A stretch of DNA of 64,000 nucleotides from Fen-549 sp964636655 (lineage in GTDB: Bacteria; Actinomycetota; Thermoleophilia; Gaiellales; Gaiellaceae): positions 1-64,000 of the forward strand of contig CAZWTK010000007.1 in the NCBI GenBank assembly GCA_964636655.1, written 5' to 3'. The notes beneath the pieces were generated by a model. It was given only the letters and a program-made list of their open reading frames with translations, made no database searches and was not told where the DNA came from. The translations under genes and the position numbers were made by a program. The first letter of the stretch is position 1, and each line of letters opens with the position of its first letter. This document shows, in pieces, positions 9,576 through 18,153 of this stretch.

Positions 9576-9757
9576 ATCTCTCTCCTGGCGTAGACCTCTG
9601 GCGGCGTTGACAGAGGACTATGCGCCGGAGTTTTTCGCTCTCGAATTGCAGCGCAATAGCTCGCGCCGCATTCTTACGCTCTCTCTTCTCAAAGGATTAT
9701 TCGGCTTTTCTCAGCTTCTGTGCCGAAATGCACGAATTCGCGCGGCGAGAGGTCTCG

Positions 9758-10792
9758 CTAGGACTCGTCCCAGCCGAGTTGATCGAAGTAGCGGAGCGTT
9801 CGCCGGCTGGGGCGGATGCGCGTCGAGTAGGCGCGCAGCTCGTCGGCCGAGAGCTCGCCGACTGCGCGTTTCAGCGCCAGGTAGGGAAAGTTGAAGTCTT
9901 CCTGGTAGGGCACGGTCGAGATGCGCGGATTGATCTCGATCACGCAGTCACCGACCAGGTTGACGCTGAAGAAGCCGTCGAAAGCGAGCTCGCGAACTAT
10001 CTTGGCGCCGGCCTCCATCAGCTCGGGGCTGTCGAGAGTCTCGAAGTACATGGCCAGGCCGGCGCGCATCGACTCGCGCGTCTTCGGGTAGCCGAGCAGG
10101 ATCTCGCCTTGCTCGGCGTAGCCGTCGATGGTGCGCTCCATGCCGGTTGCAAGCTCCATCACCAGCCACTCGACACCCGTTCCTCCAGCCAGGTCGGTGG
10201 CCTCCTCGAGCCTAAGCGACTCGGGCATGCCCGGGCGATTCTCGAGCAGCTGCCTGCGCCGGTCGGCCGAGGCCGAGATGACGCGAAAGCCCCGCGTCCC
10301 CGAGGAGACGAGCGGCTTCATGCAGATCTCGCGCTCGGGATAGCCGAGCTCGCGCCCCGCCCGCTCGAACTCGGCCGGCGTGGTGGCGCGGCGCCAGCCG
10401 GGGACGCGCACTCCGATCCTGTCACAGAGGGCGAAGGTCTCGGCCTTGTCGTTGGCGCGCCTGATCGCTTCGATCGAGGCCACGACGACGACGACGTCCC
10501 CGAAGCGATCCTTCTCGAGCGCCAGGCCCTCGAGCGTGTAGGAGGACTGCGGCAAGACGACGTCCACCCGTTCGCGGCGGCAGATGTCGAGCACGGCGCC
10601 GGCGAAGCCGGGATCACTTCCGGCCGGGACGGTCGCAAAAACGTCGCAGAGGTGGCGCCCGATCGCCCGCTCGTTCATCTCGACGCCGACCAGGCGCACC
10701 TCCCGCTCGCCGTTCTCGCGCAGCGAGCGCAACAGCGCGACGGTTCCGGGGCAACCGACTGCGGTGACGAGAATGGTGAGCGGCTCGAGCAT
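9758..10792 (-). CDS. ATP-grasp ligase (second of three)
   Basis: 344 aa from ATG 10792; the frame is open further upstream, but MLEPLTILVTAVGCPGTVAL is the natural Rossmann-like N-terminus. REICMKPLVSSGTRGFRV carries the ATP-binding lysine and glycine loop, MELATGMERTIDGY the grip strand, and VIEINPRISTVPY the Mg-binding motif near residue 300. The closest style is the carbamoyl-phosphate-synthase-large-chain-like ATP-grasp proteins used in peptide or amide tailoring. It is transcribed away from the PIG-L gene, in the same direction as the SSI-like lipoprotein and the eIF2B-like gene upstream. Confidence 0.82.
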   Translation of the reverse strand: MLEPLTILVTAVGCPGTVALLRSLRENGEREVRLVGVEMNERAIGRHLCDVFATVPAGSDPGFAGAVLDICRRERVDVVLPQSSYTLEGLALEKDRFGDVVVVVASIEAIRRANDKAETFALCDRIGVRVPGWRRATTPAEFERAGRELGYPEREICMKPLVSSGTRGFRVISASADRRRQLLENRPGMPESLRLEEATDLAGGTGVEWLVMELATGMERTIDGYAEQGEILLGYPKTRESMRAGLAMYFETLDSPELMEAGAKIVRELAFDGFFSVNLVGDCVIEINPRISTVPYQEDFNFPYLALKRAVGELSADELRAYSTRIRPSRRTLRYFDQLGWDES

Positions 10793-10887
10793 CTTCGGTC
10801 GCGCGCGGCTGAGGCGCGCAAGGCGTAATCGTAGTGGGGTTGGGGCGCCGTGGGCTCGAGCATCTGGCCGGTCCACCGGCGGGCAGA

Positions 10888-11277
10888 TCAGAGGCCGGAT
10901 GTAAAGAGAAAGGCGAGCCGACCCCAGCGCGCGATCTCGCAGCCGTTCGTGCGCTTGAAGTCGGCCTCGATCGGTTGACCTGCGAGGCGCCCACTGACTC
11001 GGGCGGTCTGCGGGCCGCCGTAGATCTCGCTGCAGACCGTGCCGGTCGGCACCGGAGCGAAGGCCGCGGCTTCGATTCGTTGCAGCTTCGAGCAGGCCGC
11101 GCGGGCCTTGGGAAGGCTGCCCGTTCCCTGGGGGCAGTTGAGCGTGCGGCTGATGCTCACGCCCGTCTTGCCCTGCGGCCAGACCGTGATGCGCAGATCG
11201 GTCACCGCGCCCGAGTCGGAAGAGCCGCCGCATCCGGCCGGCACGAGCAGAAGGAGCATGACCAGAGCTCGGCTCAT
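10888..11277 (-). CDS. Lipoprotein of the subtilisin-inhibitor-like (SSI) family
   Basis: 129 aa. A hydrophobic signal peptide ends at a lipobox-like PAGC (Cys16), so the mature protein is probably lipid-anchored. The rest matches the SSI fold: Cys48 and Cys62 form the first disulfide pair, Cys82 and Cys113 the second. SGRLAGQPIEADFKRTNGCE corresponds to the SSI strand after the reactive loop. In SSI the scissile bond follows the second residue after the third Cys. Here that gives Cys82-Ser83-Glu84-Ile85, so P1 would be Glu84 rather than Met. SSI proteins inhibit extracellular serine proteases. A structural rather than inhibitory role cannot be excluded. Confidence 0.72.
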   Translation of the reverse strand: MSRALVMLLLLVPAGCGGSSDSGAVTDLRITVWPQGKTGVSISRTLNCPQGTGSLPKARAACSKLQRIEAAAFAPVPTGTVCSEIYGGPQTARVSGRLAGQPIEADFKRTNGCEIARWGRLAFLFTSGL

Positions 11278-11319
11278 CTCGCTGGAAGTAGGCTGCCGCC
11301 GGTCTGGCGGTTCGCCGAG

Positions 11320-12150
11320 CTAGGCACTCTCTTCCGGGCGGAGCCTGGCGCGACGCCCGCGCAGTAGGTCGTAGCCCTGGCGAAGGCACGGCGTGCGATC
11401 GATCAGCGCGCTCACGTCGTCGGTATCCGCCGCGCCCTCCTCGGTCACGACACGGTCGATTAACGCCGTTGGAACCAGCTCGAAGGTGTCCTCCGTGGGC
11501 GGCTCGGGGTCGAAAGGCGCCAGCTTGAAGGTCTCGCAGGCGACGATGACCGTTACACCCGCGTCCTTCGCGGCGCTCGCGATTGCCCGCGTCCCGATCT
11601 TGTTGACGAGCGAGCCGTCGCTGAAGACCGTGTCGGCTCCGAGCAGAACGAGATCGCTCTCACGGGCGGCGTCGGGGCCCTCGGCGTCGGAGACCAGCTC
11701 GACGACGACCCCTTCGGCCTTCAGCGCCGCCGCGAGCCCGCGGCCCTCGCCGCCGGGCTCTGAGACGGTGCAGAAGACCTGCCGGGGCGGAGTGTGAACC
11801 AGCGCCTCGTGCACCGTGCCCGAGGCCGAGTGCGTCGTCACGGTGCCCGAGATATCCGCGGCCAGCATGATCGCAATGGCCTTGGCCGCGCGATCGCGCC
11901 CGCCGATCACCGCTTCGGCCTCGGCGACGACCTGCTCGGGCGTCCCGGCGCCGATCACGCGGCCCACCGCGCCGGCGATCGCGCCGAGTGAGATTCGCGT
12001 CGAAGCGAGGATGCGAGCGACCTCGACCGGGTCTTCGCCGTCTTTCACCGCCTCGACCAAGGCCTCGAGCGCATGCCTGGCCATCCAGCTCGCGCCGTGG
12101 TGATGTTCCTCCTTCAGCTCGCGTACTCGCGCTTCGAGCGCGGAGTTCAT
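11320..12150 (-). CDS. eIF-2B alpha/beta/delta-like protein (R15P/MTR-1-P isomerase fold)
   Basis: 276 aa from ATG 12150. The C-terminal half has VLLGADTVFSDGSLVNKIGT (171-187 region), the hallmark of the eIF2B/MtnA/ribose-1,5-bisphosphate isomerase superfamily. In the isomerases the catalytic pair is a Cys in THCN and an Asp in GAD. Here Asp173 is kept, but the Cys position reads TTHSASG (Ser108), as in eIF2B-type regulatory proteins. Methylthioribose-1-phosphate isomerase activity is therefore unlikely. Substrate and role are unknown; it may bind a sugar phosphate or nucleotide. It is the upstream gene of a minus-strand group with the SSI-like and ATP-grasp genes. Confidence 0.8.
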   Translation of the reverse strand: MNSALEARVRELKEEHHHGASWMARHALEALVEAVKDGEDPVEVARILASTRISLGAIAGAVGRVIGAGTPEQVVAEAEAVIGGRDRAAKAIAIMLAADISGTVTTHSASGTVHEALVHTPPRQVFCTVSEPGGEGRGLAAALKAEGVVVELVSDAEGPDAARESDLVLLGADTVFSDGSLVNKIGTRAIASAAKDAGVTVIVACETFKLAPFDPEPPTEDTFELVPTALIDRVVTEEGAADTDDVSALIDRTPCLRQGYDLLRGRRARLRPEESA

Positions 12151-12232
12151 GACCCTATTGTCGTGCCTCGAGCGCCCTAACGCCAACTCCCCGTAAGCGC
12201 GCCGTCGCCCGCAGGCGCGAGAATGGGTCTCC

Positions 12233-13471
12233 GTGACGGGCGATTCTCATGTCTGGGCAAAGCGGTTGCTCGTGCTTGGGGCGGGGCCCGGGCAGCTTGG
12301 CCTGCTCGAAGCCGCGCGCCAGCGGGAGCTCTACGTGATAGCCGCCGATCGCGAGGCGGGGGCACCGGGCTTTCCGCTCGCCGATCGGCGTGCATTGATC
12401 TCGGCCGAGGACGAGCCGGCGCTCGAGCGGCTGGCTTCGGCCGAGGAGATCGACGGCGTGATCGCGCCCGGGATCGACTGGTCGGTTGCGATCGCGGCGC
12501 GCATCTCGGCCAAGCTCGGCCTGCCCCATCCACTCAGCGTAGAGAGCGCCCAGCTGGCCGTCTCGAAGCTACGGCAGCGCGAGCGCTTCGCCGAGGCTGG
12601 GCTTCCCTTTGCCAGGTACGCCGTGGCGAGCCGCGGCGAGGAGGCCGAAGCCGCCGCCGCCGAGCTCGGCTTTCCGCTCGTGGTGAAGGCGCCCGATCGC
12701 CAGGGGCAGCGGGGGCTTGCGCTCGCCCGCGGGCGCGAGGAGCTCGGACCCGCCGTCGAGCGGGCGCTGGCGGCTTCCCGCTCCGGGCTCTGCATCGTCG
12801 AGCAACTCGAGCCCGGTCGCGAGGCGACGGTGATCGGCTTCTCGCTCGACGGCCGCTATCACGCGCTCGCCGTGACCGATCGTCGCAGTGCCTCGGCGCC
12901 CGCTTTCGGGGTGTCGCTGGAGCACGCCTGGCCTTCGTCGCTCGATGATGCCGAGCTGGAGAAGACGACCGAGATCGCCGGGCGCGCGGTGGCCTCACTG
13001 GGAATCGAGCAGGGGCCCAGCTACGTACAGATGATCGTGGGCGAGCGGGGGCCGCGTGTGGTTGAGCTCGCGGCAAGGCTGGGCGGCGGGCACGATGCCG
13101 AGCTGGTCGAGGCCGCGCTCGGGATCGAGCTGAACGGGCTCGCGCTGGCGGCGGCGCTGGGGGAGACGATCGAGCCCCGGGCCCTGGTTCCACGTGCTCT
13201 CGCCGGCGGCGCCTGCACGCGCTTTTTGATTGCGCCCGAAGGTGAGCTCGTTGCCGTTCACAGAGTCGAAGAGGCAAGTGCGCTGGAGGGCGTCAAGCGC
13301 GTTCGCCTCTACCGCGAGCCCGGCTATGTCTTTACTCCCTTCCTCTCACGGTCGGATCGCGCCGGCTCGTTGCTCGTGCTTGGGCCCGATCAGGAACATG
13401 CGGTCGAGCGCGCGCGGGAGGCGGCCGATCTCATACGCTTCGAGGTCGCGGGCGCGAGCGCTCCCCGCTGA
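12233..13471 (+). CDS. ATP-grasp ligase (third of three), PurK/biotin-carboxylase-like
   Basis: 412 aa from GTG 12233. KRLLVLGAGPGQLGLLEAA is a dinucleotide-fold opening as in PurK and related enzymes; FPLVVKAPDRQGQRGLALA is the ATP lysine and glycine loop; VEQLEPGREATVIGF is the grip strand; VVELAARLGGGHDAELVEAA is the Mg-binding end followed by the GGG(H)D segment seen in carnosine-synthase and dapdiamide-type ligases. The C-terminal lobe resembles PGRS-C-like domains. The family joins carboxylates and amines at the cost of ATP. It diverges from the eIF2B-like gene, with about 80 bases between, and lies just upstream of a GT2 gene. Confidence 0.82.
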   Translation: MTGDSHVWAKRLLVLGAGPGQLGLLEAARQRELYVIAADREAGAPGFPLADRRALISAEDEPALERLASAEEIDGVIAPGIDWSVAIAARISAKLGLPHPLSVESAQLAVSKLRQRERFAEAGLPFARYAVASRGEEAEAAAAELGFPLVVKAPDRQGQRGLALARGREELGPAVERALAASRSGLCIVEQLEPGREATVIGFSLDGRYHALAVTDRRSASAPAFGVSLEHAWPSSLDDAELEKTTEIAGRAVASLGIEQGPSYVQMIVGERGPRVVELAARLGGGHDAELVEAALGIELNGLALAAALGETIEPRALVPRALAGGACTRFLIAPEGELVAVHRVEEASALEGVKRVRLYREPGYVFTPFLSRSDRAGSLLVLGPDQEHAVERAREAADLIRFEVAGASAPR

Positions 13472-13532
13472 GGCCCGCTACGACGATGAGACTCTTCTCT
13501 CGAATAGTGGTCAGGCGCTCGGGAGCCGGCCG

Positions 13533-14483
13533 GTGAGCGACTCGGGCGAAGCGACAGCGGTGAGTTTCGAGGTCGCGGACGTGTCTGTGCCGGACTCGGT
13601 CTCGGCGATCGTCGTCACCTACGACGCCCTGCCCTGGATCGAGCCCTGCCTCCGCAGTGTGCGTGGCTGCGAGCTGATCGTGGTCGACAACGGCTCGACC
13701 GACGGCACGCCCGCGCTCGTGCGCGAGCGCTTTCCCGAGGCGCGCCTGATCGAGCAGCAGAACCGGGGCCTGGGCGCGGGCTGGAACGCGGGAATCGAGG
13801 CCGCCAGCGGGCGCTGGCTCTTCTTCCTCAACGCGGATGCCTGGGTCGTGGGCGACGGGCTGGCGAAACTCGTGCAGGTGCTGGAGCGCGAGCCCAAGGC
13901 GGCCGTCGCGGGACCGCGCCTGCGTTACCCGGACGGGCGGCTGCAGCGCTCGGTGCGCGGCTTTCCGACTCTCTGGCGGCTCACCACCGAGTACTTCTTT
14001 CTGCGCAAGCTGGCGCCACGGACGAAGCTCCTGAATGCCTTCTACGGCGGAGGCTTCCGCCACGAGCGCGAGCTGGAGGCCGAGTTTTTGATGGGCGCGG
14101 CCCTGCTCGTGCGCCGGGAGGCGATCGCCGAGGTCGGCGGGCTGGACGAGCGCTTCTTCCTCTTCAGCGAGGAGGTGGACTGGTGCTACCGCTTCCGCCA
14201 GGCGGGCTGGAAGGTCGTCTTCACACCGGCGGCCGAGGTCGTTCACGTGGGCGGCGCGTCGCATGCAGGTCGCCTCTTTCGCGAGCAGGTGCAGGGCCAT
14301 CTGCTCTTTCTCGACAAGCACCGCGGCGCTCGCGCGGCGGGCGCGGCCCGGCGCATGCTGTCGGCCTCGTTGACGCTGCGCGGGCTCGTCTTCGGGGGCG
14401 AGCGCGGTCGCTCGTACCGGGACGCGGCGCGTTGGCTGCGCTCCGGCTCGCTGCCCGAGCTTCTCGCCTGGCGGCGTCGCTAG
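13533..14483 (+). CDS. Glycosyltransferase family 2
   Basis: 316 aa if started at GTG 13533; GTG 13560 is an alternative. The GT-A core starts at SVSAIVVTYDALPWIEPCL; IVVDNGSTDGTPALV is the UDP-sugar-binding motif, FFLNADAW the DXD-type metal site and GGLDERFFLFSEEVDWCYRF the acceptor/catalytic-base region of rhamnosyltransferase-like GT2 enzymes. It probably acts on a lipid-linked oligosaccharide in the cytoplasm. It follows the ATP-grasp gene after 61 bases on the same strand, and O-antigen ligase comes next. Confidence 0.88.
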   Translation: MSDSGEATAVSFEVADVSVPDSVSAIVVTYDALPWIEPCLRSVRGCELIVVDNGSTDGTPALVRERFPEARLIEQQNRGLGAGWNAGIEAASGRWLFFLNADAWVVGDGLAKLVQVLEREPKAAVAGPRLRYPDGRLQRSVRGFPTLWRLTTEYFFLRKLAPRTKLLNAFYGGGFRHERELEAEFLMGAALLVRREAIAEVGGLDERFFLFSEEVDWCYRFRQAGWKVVFTPAAEVVHVGGASHAGRLFREQVQGHLLFLDKHRGARAAGAARRMLSASLTLRGLVFGGERGRSYRDAARWLRSGSLPELLAWRRR

Positions 14484-14580
14484 CGGGCCGATCGAAGTCG
14501 CCAACGCCGGCTGTCTCGGGCGTCACGGGGGCGCTCGGCTCTTTCACTGCGTCCCTCGTCAGCCGCCAACGCGTACGATC

Positions 14581-15957
14581 ATGCTCGTGGCGGCGATGAG
14601 GCAGCGCTTGAGCAGGCGAACCGACTGGCTGCTACTCGTCACGCTTTTCACGGTCAGCTTCGAGAAGCTGCACTGGGAAGTCGGCGTCACGGTCGATCTG
14701 TCCGATCTCGTCGCGCTCGCCTACCTGGCCAGCTTCGTCGTCGACTGCGTGCGTGCGCGCGATCTCACAGGCCCGCGCACCGCGCTCGTGACGCTGGCCT
14801 TCACGGCCGCCTTCCTCGTCTGCTACCTCGCCGGCTTCTTCAACATCGACACCACTCAGGGTCTCGACCAGTTCAGCAAGGGAATGATCAAGCTGGTCAT
14901 TCACCTGCTCTTTCTGACGGTGGCGGTGATTCACCTGAGCGACCGCTCGCAGCGCTTCTACTGGACTTCGCTCGGGGCGTTCATCGTCGGCATGGCCGTA
15001 AACGCCGCCTACGGCATCGTCCAGCTCGTGGCGGCCGAGGCGGGATTCAACCTCGACAAGCAACTGCTCGATCCGCTCACCCGGGGGGCGGCCTCGTCGA
15101 TCAACATCTACGGCGCGGTCGGGGGACAGAATGTCTACCGGCCGAACGCGCTCACCGTCGACCCGAACCACCTCGGCGTGATGCTGGTCGTACCGCTCCT
15201 GATCCTCACGCCGCTGTATCTGCGACTCGAGCGTGACCATCGCCTGCGTCGTCCGCTTGCGGCCCTGCTCGGCTTTCTGCTCGTGGTCGAGCTGGCGACT
15301 CTCTCGCGAAGCGGCCTACTAGGTCTGGGCGTGGGTTTTCTCGTTCTTGCGATCCCCTACCGGGGGTTCCTCGCCAGGCCGCGCTTCCTCGTTCCGCTTG
15401 GGGCCACGTTTATGTTTCTGGCGGCGGTGGTGCTCGAGCGTCGCCACTTCTTCGCCACCGTGATTCGCTCGCGCCTGCACACGGGCGGTGGGGGCACCTC
15501 GGCCCACTTCGGCGTCTACGACTTCATACCGCAGGTGCTGCACAGCCACCCCCTGCTTGGCCTCGGTCTGAACAACTTCTCGGTTTACTACGAGTTCGTC
15601 ACCGGCAAGACGAACTGGGGGCCTCATTCCTACTACGTCGGGCTGCTGGTCGAGGGCGGGATTATCGGCACCGTTATCTACGCCGTCTTTCTCTGGTATC
15701 TGTTCCGCCGCCTGGCCGCGGCGCGCGCGGTCGGACGAGCGCTAGCGGCCTCGGGGGATGTGCTGACGGCGGCGCGGGCGCGACCGCTGGCCTGGGGCAT
15801 GGTCGCCGCGCTGCTCGGCACGATGGCCGGAAACGCCTTCTACCTGACGATGCAGTCCTACTACTTCTATACCTTCGCCGCGCTCGTGCTGGCGACGCCG
15901 CTGGTCTTCGCCCGCTCTCTGGAGCCGAAAAACAAGCGGCCGATCTCTGCGCGATGA
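14581..15957 (+). CDS. O-antigen ligase/polymerase family membrane protein
   Basis: 458 aa, ATG 14581, about twelve membrane segments. NVYRPNALTVDPNHLGVMLV, the loop segment HSHPLLGLGLNNF and GPHSYYVGLLVEGGIIGT are the O-antigen ligase family (PF04932) landmarks. The His and Arg residues of the large outer loop are present. It lies between two GT2 genes on the same strand with short gaps, consistent with one glycan operon. The function is polymerisation or ligation of lipid-linked repeats outside the cytoplasmic membrane. Confidence 0.87.
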   Translation: MLVAAMRQRLSRRTDWLLLVTLFTVSFEKLHWEVGVTVDLSDLVALAYLASFVVDCVRARDLTGPRTALVTLAFTAAFLVCYLAGFFNIDTTQGLDQFSKGMIKLVIHLLFLTVAVIHLSDRSQRFYWTSLGAFIVGMAVNAAYGIVQLVAAEAGFNLDKQLLDPLTRGAASSINIYGAVGGQNVYRPNALTVDPNHLGVMLVVPLLILTPLYLRLERDHRLRRPLAALLGFLLVVELATLSRSGLLGLGVGFLVLAIPYRGFLARPRFLVPLGATFMFLAAVVLERRHFFATVIRSRLHTGGGGTSAHFGVYDFIPQVLHSHPLLGLGLNNFSVYYEFVTGKTNWGPHSYYVGLLVEGGIIGTVIYAVFLWYLFRRLAAARAVGRALAASGDVLTAARARPLAWGMVAALLGTMAGNAFYLTMQSYYFYTFAALVLATPLVFARSLEPKNKRPISAR

Positions 15958-16009
15958 GTGAGTCGACGCCTCGAGACCGGCCCGAAGAGAGCAACTAGAC
16001 TCGGTCGGT

Positions 16010-16933
16010 ATGCTGGGGCCGCGGCTCGACATCGTCATCGTCTCGTATCGCTGCCGAAGCCTGCTTCGCGACTGCCTCGGGTCGTTGCGCCACCTCCCGC
16101 CGAAAGACGGCGCCCGCGTCTGGGTCGTAGACAACGCCTCTCAGGACGGGTCGGTGGAGATGGTGATGCAGGAGTTCCCCGAGGTCGAGCTGATTGCCTC
16201 GGACGAGAACCTCGGCTTCTCGAAGGCGAACAACCTTGCCATTGTTCGCGGCGGCGCGCCCTTCGTGCTGGCGCTCAACCCCGACACGCTCGTGACCGAA
16301 GGCGCTCTCGATCACATGCTCGAGCTGATGGGGCAGAGGCCGGAGGTCGGCATTTCGGGTTGCCGGCTCGAGCTCCCCGACGGGACACTCGACCATGCCG
16401 CGCGGCGCTCGTTCCCGACCCCGCTGAGCGCACTGGCGCACTTCACGGGCGTCGGCCGCTGGCGCCGGGCGCCGGCGAAGCTCTCGGACTATCGCGCCCC
16501 CGCGGTCGAGAGCGGGCCGGTCGATGCAGTCAACGGAGCCTTCATGCTGATGCGCCGCAAGGCGCTCGACGAGGTCGGGCTGTTCGACGAGGGCTACTGG
16601 ATGTACATGGAGGATCTCGACCTTTGCTACCGCTTCTCGCAAGCCGGTTGGATCACCTGGTACGACCCGGAAGTGAAGGTGATTCACGTCAAGGCCGGCA
16701 CGAGCGGCAAGTACCGCAAGCCGCGAGTGAACTACGCCTTCCACTACGGGATGCTCCGCTTCTACCGTAAGCACTATGCACGGGACGCCAATCCGCTTGC
16801 CAGGGCTGCCGTCTATTTCGGCATAGCGGCCAAGTTGGGAGTCTCGATGATGCGCAGTGCCGTTCACCGTCGGTTGCGCGCGCGCTGGAGCTCGCGTCGG
16901 ATCTCCCCGGCTTCGAACGGAGACCGTTTGTGA
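16010..16933 (+). CDS. Glycosyltransferase family 2 (module copy A)
   Basis: 307 aa from ATG 16010. LDIVIVSYRCRSLLRDCL opens the GT-A fold; VWVVDNASQDGSVEMV and LALNPDTLV are the nucleotide-sugar and metal sites, and FDEGYWMYMEDLDLCYRFSQ is the conserved ED region. The C-terminal part VKVIHVKAGTSGKYRKPR and FHYGMLRFYRKHYA matters here because a degraded copy of it is found at 19737-19922. The stop overlaps the GTG of the next gene (GTGA, 16930-16933). Confidence 0.9.
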   Translation: MLGPRLDIVIVSYRCRSLLRDCLGSLRHLPPKDGARVWVVDNASQDGSVEMVMQEFPEVELIASDENLGFSKANNLAIVRGGAPFVLALNPDTLVTEGALDHMLELMGQRPEVGISGCRLELPDGTLDHAARRSFPTPLSALAHFTGVGRWRRAPAKLSDYRAPAVESGPVDAVNGAFMLMRRKALDEVGLFDEGYWMYMEDLDLCYRFSQAGWITWYDPEVKVIHVKAGTSGKYRKPRVNYAFHYGMLRFYRKHYARDANPLARAAVYFGIAAKLGVSMMRSAVHRRLRARWSSRRISPASNGDRL

Positions 16934-18153
16934 CCGAGGCGCCGTTGCTCGACACGATCGTCTGCCTTCCGATCACGGAGTGGGCCGGTCTTCCGCACAA
17001 CTCCCGTCACTTCATGAACGAGGCCGAGCGGCGAGGCTATCGCGTTCTCTGGGTTGACCCGATCGGCCTGCGCAGTGCGAGGCTGCAGCGAAAAGACGTG
17101 GCGAAGCTGACGCGCCGGCTTCGTCGGATGAGGCGGCCTCTCGCCCGGGTCGGCGAGCGTATCTGGCGCCTTGCGCCGCTGGGCGTCCCGCTGCAGGGCA
17201 CCCGGCTCGGTGTCGCGCTCAACCGGCGCCTACTCGCATTCCAGATCCGACTGGCGTTGCGCAAGCTCGGCGCATCGCGAGTGCTCTTGTGGTCGTACTC
17301 GCCCCAGCTGGTCAGGTTGCGGGAGAGTGTCGACTGCGAGCTGGCCGTCTACTTCCGCACCGACGACTATCTGGCGGCTCCGAACGTCAACGTGAGCTAT
17401 CTCGAGAGACTGGAGTCCGAAGCCGCAAGGCTTGCCGACCTGTGCATCTCGGTCAACGAGCTCGCACTCGCCGACCTGGCGGATTCTGCCCGGCGCCGCC
17501 TGCTGGTGCGAAACGGCGTCGATCTGAACATGTTCAATCCCGACCTGAAAAGCGCCGACCCGATAGCCCAGGTTCCTCACCCGCGACTGCTCGTGATCGG
17601 GACGTTCGACCGCTGGACGAGCCTCGATCTGCTCGTCGACGTGATGTCTGCGCGGCCCGATTGGTCGCTGATCATGGCGGGAGAGAGCAAGGTCGATCTC
17701 GCACGTCTCACTGCGCTTCCGAACGTGACCTTCCTCGGCCAGGTTGAGGTTGGATTATTGCCCGCTCTCATCGCCGGCAGCGATGTCGGGCTGGTGCCCT
17801 ACCTCCTCGAGCCGTTCGCCGTCAAAGGCAACCCCGGCAAGGTCTATCAGTACCTGGCAATGGGCCGGCCCACACTATGCACGCCGTTCGTCGAGCCGTC
17901 GATCTTTGCCGGGCAGATCACGGTGGCCGATGCGGAGCCGACCACCTTCGCGATGGCGATCGAAGACCTTCTCCGGTCCGACTCGGCCGAGCTGGCGGCG
18001 GCAAGGCGGGCATTCGCCGCCGACCAGTCCTGGACGGTTCGCTTCGATTTGATCGAGCACGAGCTTGCGGGCATCCTCGCGGACGAGGCGCCCGTCGCTC
18101 GGCACGTCGAGCAGCGCTCCGTACCCGACTCAGCTCAGCACGAAAGCGCGTAG
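16930..18153 (+). CDS. GT-B glycosyltransferase (GT4-like), module copy A
   Basis: 407 aa from GTG 16930. It opens with TIVCLPITEWAGLPHNSRHF and ends with a GT4-type nucleotide-binding half (VIGTFDRWTSLDLL, KGNPGKVYQYLAMGRPTLCT). It is an evident paralog of the gene at 19919: long stretches such as CLPITEWAGLPHNSRH, RGYRVLWVDP and PHPRLLVIGTFD are shared or near-identical. It overlaps the GT2 gene upstream by four bases and, tail to tail, the flippase gene on the other strand by 24 bases (18130-18153). Confidence 0.88.
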   Translation: MTEAPLLDTIVCLPITEWAGLPHNSRHFMNEAERRGYRVLWVDPIGLRSARLQRKDVAKLTRRLRRMRRPLARVGERIWRLAPLGVPLQGTRLGVALNRRLLAFQIRLALRKLGASRVLLWSYSPQLVRLRESVDCELAVYFRTDDYLAAPNVNVSYLERLESEAARLADLCISVNELALADLADSARRRLLVRNGVDLNMFNPDLKSADPIAQVPHPRLLVIGTFDRWTSLDLLVDVMSARPDWSLIMAGESKVDLARLTALPNVTFLGQVEVGLLPALIAGSDVGLVPYLLEPFAVKGNPGKVYQYLAMGRPTLCTPFVEPSIFAGQITVADAEPTTFAMAIEDLLRSDSAELAAARRAFAADQSWTVRFDLIEHELAGILADEAPVARHVEQRSVPDSAQHESA

